Shown piece after piece: positions 29,197 to 38,875 of a stretch of 64,000 nucleotides of DNA. Source of the DNA: an uncultured Algibacter sp. (GTDB lineage: Bacteria > Bacteroidota > Bacteroidia > Flavobacteriales > Flavobacteriaceae); contig NZ_CANKXG010000006.1 in NCBI RefSeq assembly GCF_947487575.1, positions 62,001-126,000 of the forward strand, read 5' to 3'. Below the pieces are notes generated by a model. It was not told where the DNA came from. It searched no databases and saw nothing but the letters and a program-made list of their open reading frames with translations. Positions within the stretch are counted from its first letter, which is position 1, and each line of letters opens with the position of its first letter. Made by a program: the position numbers and the translations under genes.

Positions 29197-30807
29197 TTAT
29201 AAAGAAACCCCTCGCCTCCAAGGAATAAAGTCGTTTTGATTCAATATTTTGGCTTTGGTTTGTATTTCTCCGCTTGCTACTTTAATGATAAATTCTAGCA
29301 TTTCATCTGCCATTTCCTCTATTGTTTTTTCACCACGAATAACACCACCCGTTTCAATATCAATAATATCTGGCATTCTATTGGCCAAATCTGTATTAGA
29401 AGACACTTTAATTACCGGAGCTATTGGGTTTCCTGTTGGTGTTCCTAAACCTGTTGTAAATAAAACAAGATTGGCACCTGCACCAACTATAGCTGTTGTA
29501 CTTTCTACATCATTACCGGGAGTACACAATAAATTGAGTCCAGATTTACCAACATACTCTCCATAATCTAAAACATCTTGTATTGGAGACGTTCCTCCCT
29601 TTTTGGCAGCTCCTGCAGATTTCATGGCATCTGTAATTAAACCATCTTTTATATTTCCGGGAGACGGATTCATATCAAAACCAGAACCTGATTCTACTAC
29701 AGATTTCTCGTAAGCTTTCATTAGTTTTAAAAACTTTTCGCCTTTTTCATCATCTATACATCTATTAACCAACTCCTGCTCTACCCCACACAACTCCGGG
29801 AATTCGGCCAAAATAGCGGTACCATGCAACGCAGTTAAAATGTCTGAAACAGCTCCTAAAGTAGGATTTGCAGATATTCCCGAAAATCCGTCCGAGCCTC
29901 CACATTCTAAACCCACTTTAAGTTTAGATAAAGAAGCTGGTTTCCGTACTATATTATTTGCCTTTTTTATGGCTTCGAAAGATTCTTTTATAATCGTAGA
30001 CAACATATTGTCCACTGTTCCCATCTGTTGCTGTTCGTATATTAAAACTGGCTTATTTAGATTAGGATTTATACTTTTTAAAGCGTCTTTAAATATATCT
30101 ATTTGAAGATTTTGACACCCTAAACTTAACACAGTGGCACCAGCAACATTTGGATTGTTAACATAACCTGCCAATAATTTTGCTAAACTTTCTGAATCTT
30201 GACGAATGCCTCCACAACCACCAGGATGCGTTATAAATTTAACATCAATATTATCAAAAACTTTTGTAGTATTTTCAGTTATCTCTGTTGATGATTCTTC
30301 TCCTCTTACTAAAGCTCTTAACATGAGTTGATGAGTGCTTACTTGCTGATGTAAAAGCTCTTTTTCAAAAATATCTTTTAAAATTTCAACATTTCTATTT
30401 TCGCAAAATACTAGCGGGAAAAATAACCAAACATTTTCTGTACCTACTTGACCATCTGCTCTATGATAACCTAAAAAAGTCCTTTCTTTCCATTTATCAA
30501 CATTAGGGGCTTTCCAAGTAAATTGAGCTGTTCTACCAAATACCTTTTCGGTTTCATGTTTTACATTCTTCGTCGTTAATACATCTCCTTTGTTAATCAC
30601 GCCATTAGCTTTTCCCACTAGAACACCATACATAATAATACTATCGCCCAAGTTAAAATGCTCTAAGGCAATTTTATGTTTAGACTTTGTATTTGATATA
30701 ATTTTAATATCCTCTTCTTCAAAGGAAATAATCTCTCCTGCTTTTAAATTTACCAGAGTAACTGCAACATTGTCTGAGGTGTTTATTTTTATAAGCTTTT
30801 TTAACAT
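29197..30807 (-). CDS. uxaA: Altronate dehydratase
   Basis: 536 residues. N-terminal SAF domain (about 1-80: KINTSDNVAVTLVNLKAGE) followed by the UxaA dehydratase core (TFLGYHRADGQVGTENVW, THPGGCGG, LGCQNLQ, GLECGGSDGFSGISANP, LCTPGNDVESTTAIVGAGA). The full-length enzyme converts D-altronate to 2-keto-3-deoxygluconate, using iron. It follows uxaB by 30 bases, so the two steps are encoded together. The isomerase (uxaC) and KDG kinase/aldolase are not in this window. Confidence 0.95.
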   Translation of the reverse strand: MLKKLIKINTSDNVAVTLVNLKAGEIISFEEEDIKIISNTKSKHKIALEHFNLGDSIIMYGVLVGKANGVINKGDVLTTKNVKHETEKVFGRTAQFTWKAPNVDKWKERTFLGYHRADGQVGTENVWLFFPLVFCENRNVEILKDIFEKELLHQQVSTHQLMLRALVRGEESSTEITENTTKVFDNIDVKFITHPGGCGGIRQDSESLAKLLAGYVNNPNVAGATVLSLGCQNLQIDIFKDALKSINPNLNKPVLIYEQQQMGTVDNMLSTIIKESFEAIKKANNIVRKPASLSKLKVGLECGGSDGFSGISANPTLGAVSDILTALHGTAILAEFPELCGVEQELVNRCIDDEKGEKFLKLMKAYEKSVVESGSGFDMNPSPGNIKDGLITDAMKSAGAAKKGGTSPIQDVLDYGEYVGKSGLNLLCTPGNDVESTTAIVGAGANLVLFTTGLGTPTGNPIAPVIKVSSNTDLANRMPDIIDIETGGVIRGEKTIEEMADEMLEFIIKVASGEIQTKAKILNQNDFIPWRRGVSL

Positions 30808-30837
30808 CTTGTAAACTGTAATTCGTGTTGTTTAAAT

Positions 30838-32298
30838 TTAAAACTGTTGACTATAATTCGCAAAGCCTTTTTCAATACCATTGGTCTCTATTTCTTTTAA
30901 TGCAAACGCAATGGCTTCTGTTAAATTTTCAACATGCGTTAAATCTTCCCCCCAATAATCTTCAATACTTAAAACACTTTCGGCCACCAGAAAATAATCA
31001 TTAGATTTCCATATTTCAGAAAATTTTAAAACAATAGCCTCACTATCTTGAACAGGTAAAGTATTCCCTTGCCACATTCCTTTATAAAAACGTATTAAGC
31101 AAGCAAAAGCAAAGGTTAAGTTTGTTGGTACTTTATTGTGAATATTTACATATTCTAATAAACTAGGTAGTACTCTTACTTTAAATTTTGATATTGAATT
31201 TAAAGCAATACTCGATAAATTATGACTAATAAAAGGATTTCTAAAACGGTCAAAAACTTCATCAGCAAAACTATTCAATTCACTTTTATCCATATCTAAT
31301 GTATCTATAATTTCATTAAATACAGCGGTATTGATAAACGCACCAGTAAATGAATTATCTACAGATTGTTTTACTGTTTTGTTCCCATAAAGCAAAGAAA
31401 AAGGCACCATTGCGGTGTGTGCACCATTTAATATACGAACCTTTCTGGTACGGTAAGGTTGCATATCATTTACAATCTTAACATCTAATTTTGTTTTATC
31501 AAATGGTAGTTTCTCTTTTAATGTATTTCCGCCTTCTATAACCCATAATAAAAAAACTTCTGCGGCTACGATTAAATTATCTTTATAATCTAGCTTAGCG
31601 TTATATAGTTCTATTTCATCTTTTGGATAACCGGGTACAATTCTATCTACCAAAGTATTATGAAATGTATTACTTTCTAATAACCATGTTTTAAAACCGT
31701 TTTCCAACTTCCAATCGGAAACATATTTTAAAATGATTTCTTTTAATGTTTTGGCATTGTAATTAATAAGTTCGCAAGGAATAATGGTTACCCCTTTATT
31801 AGTAGCACCTTTAAAATGTTTAAATCTTTCGTACAATAGAACCGTTAGTTTTGCCGGAAATGAACTTGGTGGTTTCATGTTTGGAGAATCAGTACTTACA
31901 TAAGCAATACCTGCCTCGGTTGTGTTAGAAATGATAAATTCTAACGATTCTTCTTTTGCTAAACTTAAATACTCTTCAAAATTAAGATACGGGTTAACAC
32001 CTTTTACAATATTTTCTATGAGTTCAACCTCTTGAATTTCTTCTCCTTTCTTAACCCCTTTCATGAAAAGCGTGTATAAACCATCTTGGTTATTTAGCAT
32101 TTCTACCAAACCCTTATCAATTGGCTGAACTACAGCTATTCCTCCATTAAAAGTTGCCTTTTTGTTTAACTCCTGAAAAGCATATCCAACAAAAGCCCTT
32201 AAAAAATTACCTTCTCCAAATTGTATGATTTTTACAGGTGGATGTTCCGTTAATCCTATATTTTTTCTATGTAGTAGAGGTTTGTTGGTTTTTGTCAT
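30838..32298 (-). CDS. uxaB: Tagaturonate reductase (altronate oxidoreductase)
   Basis: 486 residues of the mannitol dehydrogenase/UxaB family. IIQFGEGNFLRAF near residue 24 is the nucleotide-binding motif and is characteristic of UxaB; ISNTTEAGIAY, IIPCELINYN, LVDRIVPGYP, RKVRILNGAHTAMVP and DRFRNPFISHNLSSIALNS match the E. coli UxaB pattern closely. It reduces D-tagaturonate to D-altronate with NADH. A fructuronate-reductase role (UxuB) is less likely on these motifs. It follows a GH92 gene by 55 bases and precedes uxaA by 30, linking mannosidases and hexuronate breakdown in one probable operon. Confidence 0.93.
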   Translation of the reverse strand: MTKTNKPLLHRKNIGLTEHPPVKIIQFGEGNFLRAFVGYAFQELNKKATFNGGIAVVQPIDKGLVEMLNNQDGLYTLFMKGVKKGEEIQEVELIENIVKGVNPYLNFEEYLSLAKEESLEFIISNTTEAGIAYVSTDSPNMKPPSSFPAKLTVLLYERFKHFKGATNKGVTIIPCELINYNAKTLKEIILKYVSDWKLENGFKTWLLESNTFHNTLVDRIVPGYPKDEIELYNAKLDYKDNLIVAAEVFLLWVIEGGNTLKEKLPFDKTKLDVKIVNDMQPYRTRKVRILNGAHTAMVPFSLLYGNKTVKQSVDNSFTGAFINTAVFNEIIDTLDMDKSELNSFADEVFDRFRNPFISHNLSSIALNSISKFKVRVLPSLLEYVNIHNKVPTNLTFAFACLIRFYKGMWQGNTLPVQDSEAIVLKFSEIWKSNDYFLVAESVLSIEDYWGEDLTHVENLTEAIAFALKEIETNGIEKGFANYSQQF

Positions 32299-32353
32299 TT
32301 CAATTTAAAATTAACCTATATATTTTTGAGTAATATAATACTTTACAGGAAAG

Positions 32354-34678
32354 TTATTGTTTAATTAAAGGGTTTTCCGCTGTCATTTTAAAAATTAATT
32401 CTCCCCCATTTATAATTTCTTCGTGAGTGATATAATTTCTATTTAATACTTCTCCATTAAGAGTAACAGATTCAACAATAAAATTATCATCACTAATATT
32501 TTTAGCTTTTATATTGAACTTATTACCATTTGGAAGCTTTATAACCACTTCTTCTACCTGTGGTGCTCCTAAAACATAGTGTCCTCCTGTTGGATTTACT
32601 GGATAAAAACCAAGTACACCAAACATATACCATGCAGACATTTGCCCACAATCGTCATTCCCCATCAAACCATCTGGTTTTGTGTAATAATATTCATCAA
32701 TTAGTGTTTTTATGATTTTATCTGTTTTATAGGGTTTATCTGAATATTTGTACAAATAAGGCAAATGGTGACAAGGTTCATTTCCATGCCAATATTGTCC
32801 GTACGTACCATGAATATTCCAAACCAAAGTTTTTACCTCTGGTTTAGATTCTGAATAAAATAGATTGTCTAGTTTTTCTCCAAATTCTGTTTTACCTCCC
32901 ATAATAGCAACCAAACCTGAGATATCGTGTAAGACATGAAATTGATAATGGTATGCATTACCTTCTGTAAAATCTGAACCTTTAAGCCATTCGCCAACCA
33001 CTTCAGATAAATCTACCTCTTTTTTAAATTTTCCTTTAGCATTTTTACCTCGCATAAAACCACTTTCTTTGTCATATACATTTTTATAATAAGCAGCTCT
33101 TTTTTTAAGGAAGTCAGCCTCTTTTTGTTTTCCTAGTTTTTCAGCAAGTAAAGCCCCTGCATAATCGTCGTATATATTCTCCAAAAGACGTGATACCGTT
33201 TCTCTACCATCATCAATACTAGACAGTTTAACATCGTAAGGAATATATCCAAAGGAATCTATCAATTCTACATGATTGCGGTAATGTGGTTTGGTTAAAG
33301 ATGTCCAAACAGCATCAAAAATTTCCTCATCACTATAACCTTTTGGTTTTATGCCTTTTAAATAAGCATCAACAATTACAGGTACAGCATGGTTACCAAC
33401 CATAGTATGCGTTTCTTGCCCCCAAAGTTGCCATCTTGGCAAGTATTTATTAGCTTCTTTGAGATTTAATGAATCAACAGTCATAAATTTATAACTATCA
33501 AGCATAGAGGTATTAATATCGCTTACTAAATCTGGACTAAGAATTGTGTACATTGGGTTTGCCGCACGATACGTATCCCAGAGAGACAATGTTGAATAGT
33601 ATTTACCGCTAGTTGCTTTTTGTACACCCGAATCGGCACTTCTAAATCTTCCATCTACATCTGCAATATTATTAGGTTGAATATAAAGATGGTACAAGCT
33701 AGTATAAAACGCTACTTTTTTATCTTCGTTTCCTTTTAAGTGAAACTTTGCTAATATGTCATTCCATTTTTTGTTGGTTGCTGCTCTAATGGAATCAAAA
33801 CTATTCCATGTATTAATTTCAGCATCTAGGTTCTTTTTAGCCTCTGCTATTCCTACTGTAGATACTCCTATTTTTACTTCAAGAACTTTAGTGCCTTCCA
33901 TTTCAAAATCTAGAATATAGCGTGGTGCCTTTTCATCCTTGTTTTCTGGTGGTGTTAGCTCTTGCTTTTTTACAATTTTCTTATTGAATTTAATTACATA
34001 ATACAAATCTCTGGGCGCCCACACCCTAGCTTTTCTATAGCCAGTTAACGTATAGTCGTCTTCAAATTGTTGATTAGCTTCTAAAATATTTAAAGGAATT
34101 TCATTGATATCCCAAGAGACACCGTATTGTAAATCAATCAATAGTTTTGCATTTTTTTCATTGTCATAAGTGTACCTATGATATGCCACTCTTTCTGTAG
34201 CCGTTAACTCTACCTGTACTTTAAAATCATCTAAATACACCTTGTAATAACCGGGTTTGGCTATTTCAGAGTCTTTAGTGTATGTAGATTTATAGTTAAA
34301 TCTAGATTCACTATTAATAGTATCTGTGTTTAAAGGTTGTAATAAAATATCGGACATAGAAGGACACCCAACTCCATTTAAATGTGTTTGAGTAAAGCCT
34401 ATTAACCAAGGATCGTTGTACTGATAACCAGCAATATGATCCATTTCATATCCTTTGTAATGAATATTATAAGATTCTGGACTTGGTTGCACCATTCCTA
34501 AGGGCGTTGTTGCTCCTGGAAATGTATGTCCTTCGTTTTGGGTTCCTATAAATGGGTTTACGTAGGAGGTATAATCCACTGCGTGAATTGGTGCTTTTTG
34601 TTTTGATTTTTTTGTGCAACTCGACACGAAAAAAACCATCAATAAAATAAGCTTTATATTTATTATTCTAGTCTTCAT
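32354..34678 (-). CDS. GH92 alpha-mannosidase
   Basis: About 774 residues from the ATG at 34678, which gives a clean lipoprotein signal (KLILLMVFFVSSC, then TKKSK); the frame is open to 34702. Full GH92 motif set: YVNPFIGTQNEGHTFPGATTP, GYQYNDPWLIGFTQTHLNGVGCP, LSLWDTYRAANPMY, FTEGNAYHYQFHVLHD (catalytic-acid Glu), GNDDCGQMSAWYMFGVLGFYPV (base motif). The basic residues after the Cys argue for the periplasmic side. It follows the PA14-containing GH92 by about 43 bases and precedes uxaB. Confidence 0.95.
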   Translation of the reverse strand: MKTRIINIKLILLMVFFVSSCTKKSKQKAPIHAVDYTSYVNPFIGTQNEGHTFPGATTPLGMVQPSPESYNIHYKGYEMDHIAGYQYNDPWLIGFTQTHLNGVGCPSMSDILLQPLNTDTINSESRFNYKSTYTKDSEIAKPGYYKVYLDDFKVQVELTATERVAYHRYTYDNEKNAKLLIDLQYGVSWDINEIPLNILEANQQFEDDYTLTGYRKARVWAPRDLYYVIKFNKKIVKKQELTPPENKDEKAPRYILDFEMEGTKVLEVKIGVSTVGIAEAKKNLDAEINTWNSFDSIRAATNKKWNDILAKFHLKGNEDKKVAFYTSLYHLYIQPNNIADVDGRFRSADSGVQKATSGKYYSTLSLWDTYRAANPMYTILSPDLVSDINTSMLDSYKFMTVDSLNLKEANKYLPRWQLWGQETHTMVGNHAVPVIVDAYLKGIKPKGYSDEEIFDAVWTSLTKPHYRNHVELIDSFGYIPYDVKLSSIDDGRETVSRLLENIYDDYAGALLAEKLGKQKEADFLKKRAAYYKNVYDKESGFMRGKNAKGKFKKEVDLSEVVGEWLKGSDFTEGNAYHYQFHVLHDISGLVAIMGGKTEFGEKLDNLFYSESKPEVKTLVWNIHGTYGQYWHGNEPCHHLPYLYKYSDKPYKTDKIIKTLIDEYYYTKPDGLMGNDDCGQMSAWYMFGVLGFYPVNPTGGHYVLGAPQVEEVVIKLPNGNKFNIKAKNISDDNFIVESVTLNGEVLNRNYITHEEIINGGELIFKMTAENPLIKQ

Positions 34679-34721
34679 AAAAGTTTTTTTAATTATAAAC
34701 AATACTATTTTTTCGCTTCAA

Positions 34722-37415
34722 TTATTCACTAATTGAAGCATGTCTATCTCCTTTCAAGGCTCCCCAATCTTTATTAGGGTTTGGTCCCATTTCAAATTCT
34801 AAAGTACTACCGTTCATAACAGCATCGTGATGTATCCATGACTTAGTGTAAGGCTTTCCATTTAATGTAGCAGATTGTATGTACACATTTTCTTTTGAAT
34901 TGTTATTCGCTATTATAGTAAAGACTTTACCATTTGCAAGATCTATACTTACCTTTTTAAATGCGGGGCTTCCTATTTGATAGGTTGGACTTCCGGGGCA
35001 GGTAGGATAAAATCCCATGGCTCCAAAAATATACCAAGACGACATTTGTCCGCAGTCTTCATTACCAGGCAAACCACCAGGAGTATCTTCAAAATTATCA
35101 TTAATTAATTCTCGGATAAGCTTTTGAGTTTTCCATGGTGCTCCAACGTAATTGTATAAATATGGGGAATGCATGGAATATTCATCGCCTACGTAATAGA
35201 AGTCGTTTTTAAAGAAATGGTCTAAGTATTCCTCTAGTTTATGATTGCCTCCCATAAAATTGGCTAATCCTTGCACATCATGCGGGGCAAAAAGTGTAAT
35301 GTTCCTAAAATAATTTTCTCTGTCCTTGTCGCTTCCATACGCCCACCCACTAATTGATGGGTCGTTAGCATCTCGCCAAGAACCATCGGCATTTCTTCCT
35401 CTAACCAATTTTGTTTCGGGGTCTAGCATATTTTTATAATATAGAGCACGTTTCATGAATTCATCATAGATATCTGTTTTACCCATAGCTTTCGCCATTT
35501 GTGCGATACAATAATCATCATAAGCAAACTCCATGGTTCTTATGGCAGACTCTCCATATTTATCAGTAGGTACATACCCTAATTTTTGATACTCTAAAAT
35601 TCCTGCACGCGCCACATAACGACCAGTACTTTTAGTAGTTGCATTTTTCATCATGGCTTCAAACGCTTTATCAACATTATAGCCTCTGATTCCTTTTACA
35701 TAGGCATCCGAAATTACAGCATCGCCATGTGTACCATGCATAATGTTTGAATAGCCTGGACTTGGCCATTTTGGAATCCAACCGCCTTCATCATAAGAGT
35801 TAAGCAACGCTTCAATCATTACTGAAACCTTCTCAGGTTCAAGAAGTATAAGCAATGGATGTTCCGAACGGAATGTATCCCATAAAGAAAAATCAGTATA
35901 CATAACTCCTGGCATTACTTTGCCATTAAACGCACTATAATGATAACCATCTTCTGTTATATTTCTTGGTAAAAGCATACAACGTTGTAAAGCGGTGTAG
36001 AAAATTTTCTTATCTGTTTCTGAGGCTTCAATCTTGATTTTACTTAATGCTTGATTCCATTTATTTTTGGTTTCTTCTGCTGTTGTTTCAAAATCCCAAT
36101 GATTAATTTCACTATTTAGATTTTTTCTTGCATGGTCTATACTTATAAAAGAAGTCCCAATTTTAACTTGTACTTTTTCGCCTTCGTTAGTTTTAAAAGA
36201 TACATGAACTGCATTAGCCTCAGCGCCTTTAGTTGCCATTAGACTAATTTGTTCTGGCGTATGTGTTACTGGAGGTGCGCAACCAAACTTTAATGTAGCA
36301 CCGCCACCACTATCAAAATATTCAATTTTAATGCTATATGTTTTAGTGGCTTCTAAAGAAATGCTATACGTATCAGTAGTTGCACCTCGATTATACCAAG
36401 AATCTATAACTAATTTTTCATCTATAAATAAGCGTACGCCATCATCACTAGTAACATAGAATTTATGAATTCCTGATTGTTTTGTTACGAGTTCACCAAT
36501 GTATTTTGCTGAAAATAGATCTGGTTTTATGCCTGCAAAAGGAGATCCGCTCCACTCGAAATCTATAATAGCATCATTTCTTGTAACACTTGGTTTTCCA
36601 GATAAGTTTAGATTGTTATAAAATTCACCTGTAAATCCTTCAGGAAATAGTAGAGATGTCTTAGTTATATCAGGTTTTGGTACTATCGTAAAACTATCAA
36701 AAGGCTTACTAAATTTTGCCACAAAATACGATGCAAATTCTCTGCCGGTATAGCCCATATTTCCAGTTCTACCCGTATTGTCTGTATAACCTTCTATCTC
36801 ATTTTTTTTTGGATTTACACGAAAATAACCATGGGCAACAGGGTTATCTATAATAATATGGGATTCTTTTGATTCTGGATACGTAAACTGTAAAAACTTA
36901 GCTTTAGTAACAGCAGTTAATTCTGCTTTAATATTGTAATCCTCTAAAGTAACAGAATAATAATGTGGTTTTGCTATTTCATTAGCATGGTTAAATGTGG
37001 ATGCGCGTTCTTCTGGTGTAATTTTTAAATCTCCAACCATAGGCATTATAGTTAGCGAACCATATTCAGACATAGAGGCTCCGTTTGGATAATGCGTACT
37101 TCTAAATCCTTGAGTTTTTTCATGCTCCCACCAATACGGAATATCTTTTTTTGTGGTTTGTGGGCTAATCTGTGTCATTGCAAAAGGTGCTCCAACACCA
37201 GGATAAACATGTCCTTGCGGTAATTCGGCTTGACTTAAGGTAGATTTACCAGACCATGGTTTTGTTCCTATTCGTGTATCAATGTAATCTATTGGAGAAT
37301 TTACTTCGGTAAGTGAATCTTGAGTTTTATTAGGATTACAACTTACTGTTAAAAGCGTACCTATTACTAATGTATATACTAATTTTGAGGATACTGTTAA
37401 GGTTACGCTTTTCAT
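34722..37415 (-). CDS. GH92 alpha-mannosidase with inserted PA14 domain
   Basis: 897 residues, about 120 longer than its neighbours. The extra length is a PA14-like domain at roughly 257-382 (GFTGEFYNNLNLSGKP, HKFYVTSDDGVRLFIDEKLVID, YSIKIEYFDSGGGATLKFG) lying inside the N-terminal beta-sandwich between FVAKFSKPFDSFTI and VSFKTNEGEKVQVKIG. Catalytic region: ENYFRNITLFAPHD keeps the Glu in register with EGNxWQY motifs of other GH92s; GNEDCGQMSSWYIFGAMGFYP is the base motif. Lipoprotein signal ends LLTVSC. PA14 domains commonly bind carbohydrate, so this may be a substrate-targeting module. It lies 28 bases after the CoA-transferase gene. Confidence 0.95.
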   Translation of the reverse strand: MKSVTLTVSSKLVYTLVIGTLLTVSCNPNKTQDSLTEVNSPIDYIDTRIGTKPWSGKSTLSQAELPQGHVYPGVGAPFAMTQISPQTTKKDIPYWWEHEKTQGFRSTHYPNGASMSEYGSLTIMPMVGDLKITPEERASTFNHANEIAKPHYYSVTLEDYNIKAELTAVTKAKFLQFTYPESKESHIIIDNPVAHGYFRVNPKKNEIEGYTDNTGRTGNMGYTGREFASYFVAKFSKPFDSFTIVPKPDITKTSLLFPEGFTGEFYNNLNLSGKPSVTRNDAIIDFEWSGSPFAGIKPDLFSAKYIGELVTKQSGIHKFYVTSDDGVRLFIDEKLVIDSWYNRGATTDTYSISLEATKTYSIKIEYFDSGGGATLKFGCAPPVTHTPEQISLMATKGAEANAVHVSFKTNEGEKVQVKIGTSFISIDHARKNLNSEINHWDFETTAEETKNKWNQALSKIKIEASETDKKIFYTALQRCMLLPRNITEDGYHYSAFNGKVMPGVMYTDFSLWDTFRSEHPLLILLEPEKVSVMIEALLNSYDEGGWIPKWPSPGYSNIMHGTHGDAVISDAYVKGIRGYNVDKAFEAMMKNATTKSTGRYVARAGILEYQKLGYVPTDKYGESAIRTMEFAYDDYCIAQMAKAMGKTDIYDEFMKRALYYKNMLDPETKLVRGRNADGSWRDANDPSISGWAYGSDKDRENYFRNITLFAPHDVQGLANFMGGNHKLEEYLDHFFKNDFYYVGDEYSMHSPYLYNYVGAPWKTQKLIRELINDNFEDTPGGLPGNEDCGQMSSWYIFGAMGFYPTCPGSPTYQIGSPAFKKVSIDLANGKVFTIIANNNSKENVYIQSATLNGKPYTKSWIHHDAVMNGSTLEFEMGPNPNKDWGALKGDRHASISE

Positions 37416-37443
37416 ATATTTCTAAAGGTTTAATAAACTGCTT

Positions 37444-38646
37444 TTAAAGCCTCTCTATTGTTATAACATTCTCATTAATTAACTCTTGAATTTCTTGTTT
37501 ACTCAGTCCTAATTCTGCCAAAATTTCTTCGCCGTGTTCGCCCAACATTGGCGATGGTCGTTTTATTTGCCCAGGAGTTTCACTCATAGAAAAGGGTATA
37601 TTAGTAACCTTTACTTTTCCTGCTTTAGGGTGCTCTACCTCTACAAATGTTTTATTGTGAATGACCTGCGGATTCTGTTCTACTTCAGACTGGTCGTGTA
37701 CTTTGGCCACCCACAAATCCATTTCCAGCATAATATCTAACCACTCATCTGCTGTTTTGGTTATTGTTACAGCTTCTATTGCAGCATGAACTTCATCACG
37801 TTTATCATAAAGTACTTGTGCATCATCATATTGCATTAGCTCAGGTTCTCCTAATGCATCAACTAACTTAACCCATGGATTCATAGCTATTGTTAAATAG
37901 CCATCGCTTGTTTTATATGTTCCAAATGGTGCTCCACTTCCTGGGTGTCCTATATTTGATTCTGGTCGTTCAAAAGGGGTATTTAAGTTCTGAATTGCAA
38001 AGAAATCCTGCATTTGAAAAGCTATAGCAGACGACAATAAATTTGTTTTTATTTCTTGCCCTTTACCCGTTTTCTCTCTAAAATATAGTGCTGCAAGAAT
38101 AGCATAAACAGAATTCAATCCGTTTACTTGGTCGCAAAGCGATGTTCCTAATACCACAGGTCCATCAGATTTTTTTCCGCTAGTCATCGCAGCACCACTA
38201 ACACTCTGCACTAACAAGTCTTGCCCTGGTCTAGTTACATAAGGGCCATCTGCACCCCAACCACTTGCTGAACAATAAATAACACTAGGGTTAATCTTTT
38301 TTAAATCTTCATATCCAAAACCCAAACGCGCCATCACTCCAGGACGAAAATTCTCAACTACTACATCTGTATCTTTAACAAGTTTATAGATAATTTCTTT
38401 CCCTTCTTCAGATTTAATATCTATAGATAATGAGCGTTTGTTTCTATTCCAAGCCATAAAACAAGGCGATTCGTCTTTGGCAATCCATTTGTTTAAAAAT
38501 GTCATACCTCTATAAATATCTCCTGAGCCGTTTCTCTCTATTTTTATAATATCTGCACCTAAATCTCCCATCATTTGGGTTGCATAAGGCCCTTGTAATA
38601 ATTGTGAAAAATCTAAAACCTTAACGCCTTCTAATGCTTCTTGCAT
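37444..38646 (-). CDS. CaiB/BaiF family (class III) CoA-transferase
   Basis: 400 residues, family length. N-terminal LEGVKVLDFSQLLQGPYATQMMGDLGADIIKIE, then VVVENFRPGVMARLGFGYEDL and RPGQDLLVQSVSGAA with Asp143 in the position of the catalytic aspartate of formyl-CoA transferase; C-terminal SPMLGEHGEEILAELG. These enzymes move CoA between carboxylic acids through enzyme-bound anhydrides. No CoA-dependent enzyme is nearby, so the acid is unknown. Position as first gene of a probable operon with two GH92 genes, uxaB and uxaA is odd and suggests an organic acid linked to uronate or glycan-substituent metabolism. No signal peptide: cytoplasmic. Confidence 0.93.
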   Translation of the reverse strand: MQEALEGVKVLDFSQLLQGPYATQMMGDLGADIIKIERNGSGDIYRGMTFLNKWIAKDESPCFMAWNRNKRSLSIDIKSEEGKEIIYKLVKDTDVVVENFRPGVMARLGFGYEDLKKINPSVIYCSASGWGADGPYVTRPGQDLLVQSVSGAAMTSGKKSDGPVVLGTSLCDQVNGLNSVYAILAALYFREKTGKGQEIKTNLLSSAIAFQMQDFFAIQNLNTPFERPESNIGHPGSGAPFGTYKTSDGYLTIAMNPWVKLVDALGEPELMQYDDAQVLYDKRDEVHAAIEAVTITKTADEWLDIMLEMDLWVAKVHDQSEVEQNPQVIHNKTFVEVEHPKAGKVKVTNIPFSMSETPGQIKRPSPMLGEHGEEILAELGLSKQEIQELINENVITIERL

Positions 38647-38861
38647 TTTTATAATTTTATATTAGTGTAAAATCTAAATTTTTAAAACTTTTTAAGCTCA
38701 TTCTAAATTTTTCATTTTTGAGATATTTCATTAGCATTTCAACTTCTTTTCTAACTAAAACAGAATGAAATAAATACTTCTAAAATTTCATTTAATACTA
38801 GTTTTTTAGAATTTTAGTTTATTATCTAAAGATAATTTTCAACTTTATAGTAAAATTATCA

Positions 38862-38875
38862 TTTCGACGAACAAC
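38862..38875 (-). promoter_or_regulatory. GTTGTTNGTCGAAA element
   Basis: Plus strand TTTCGACGAACAAC, i.e. GTTGTTCGTCGAAA on the minus strand. The same element with one variable base occurs at 48104-48117 and 56744-56757. Here it is 216-229 bases before the CoA-transferase start. Confidence 0.4.

Noticed and set aside
29249-30106. Plus-strand open frames opposite uxaA.
   Set aside because: Shadows of the altronate dehydratase coding strand; no family resemblance.
35300-35345. Apparent loss of the catalytic Glu in the PA14-containing GH92, which would fit a mannosyl-phosphodiesterase.
   Set aside because: Counting back from the PHD motif puts the Glu of ENYFRN exactly in register with EGNxWQY of the other GH92s, so the acid is kept.
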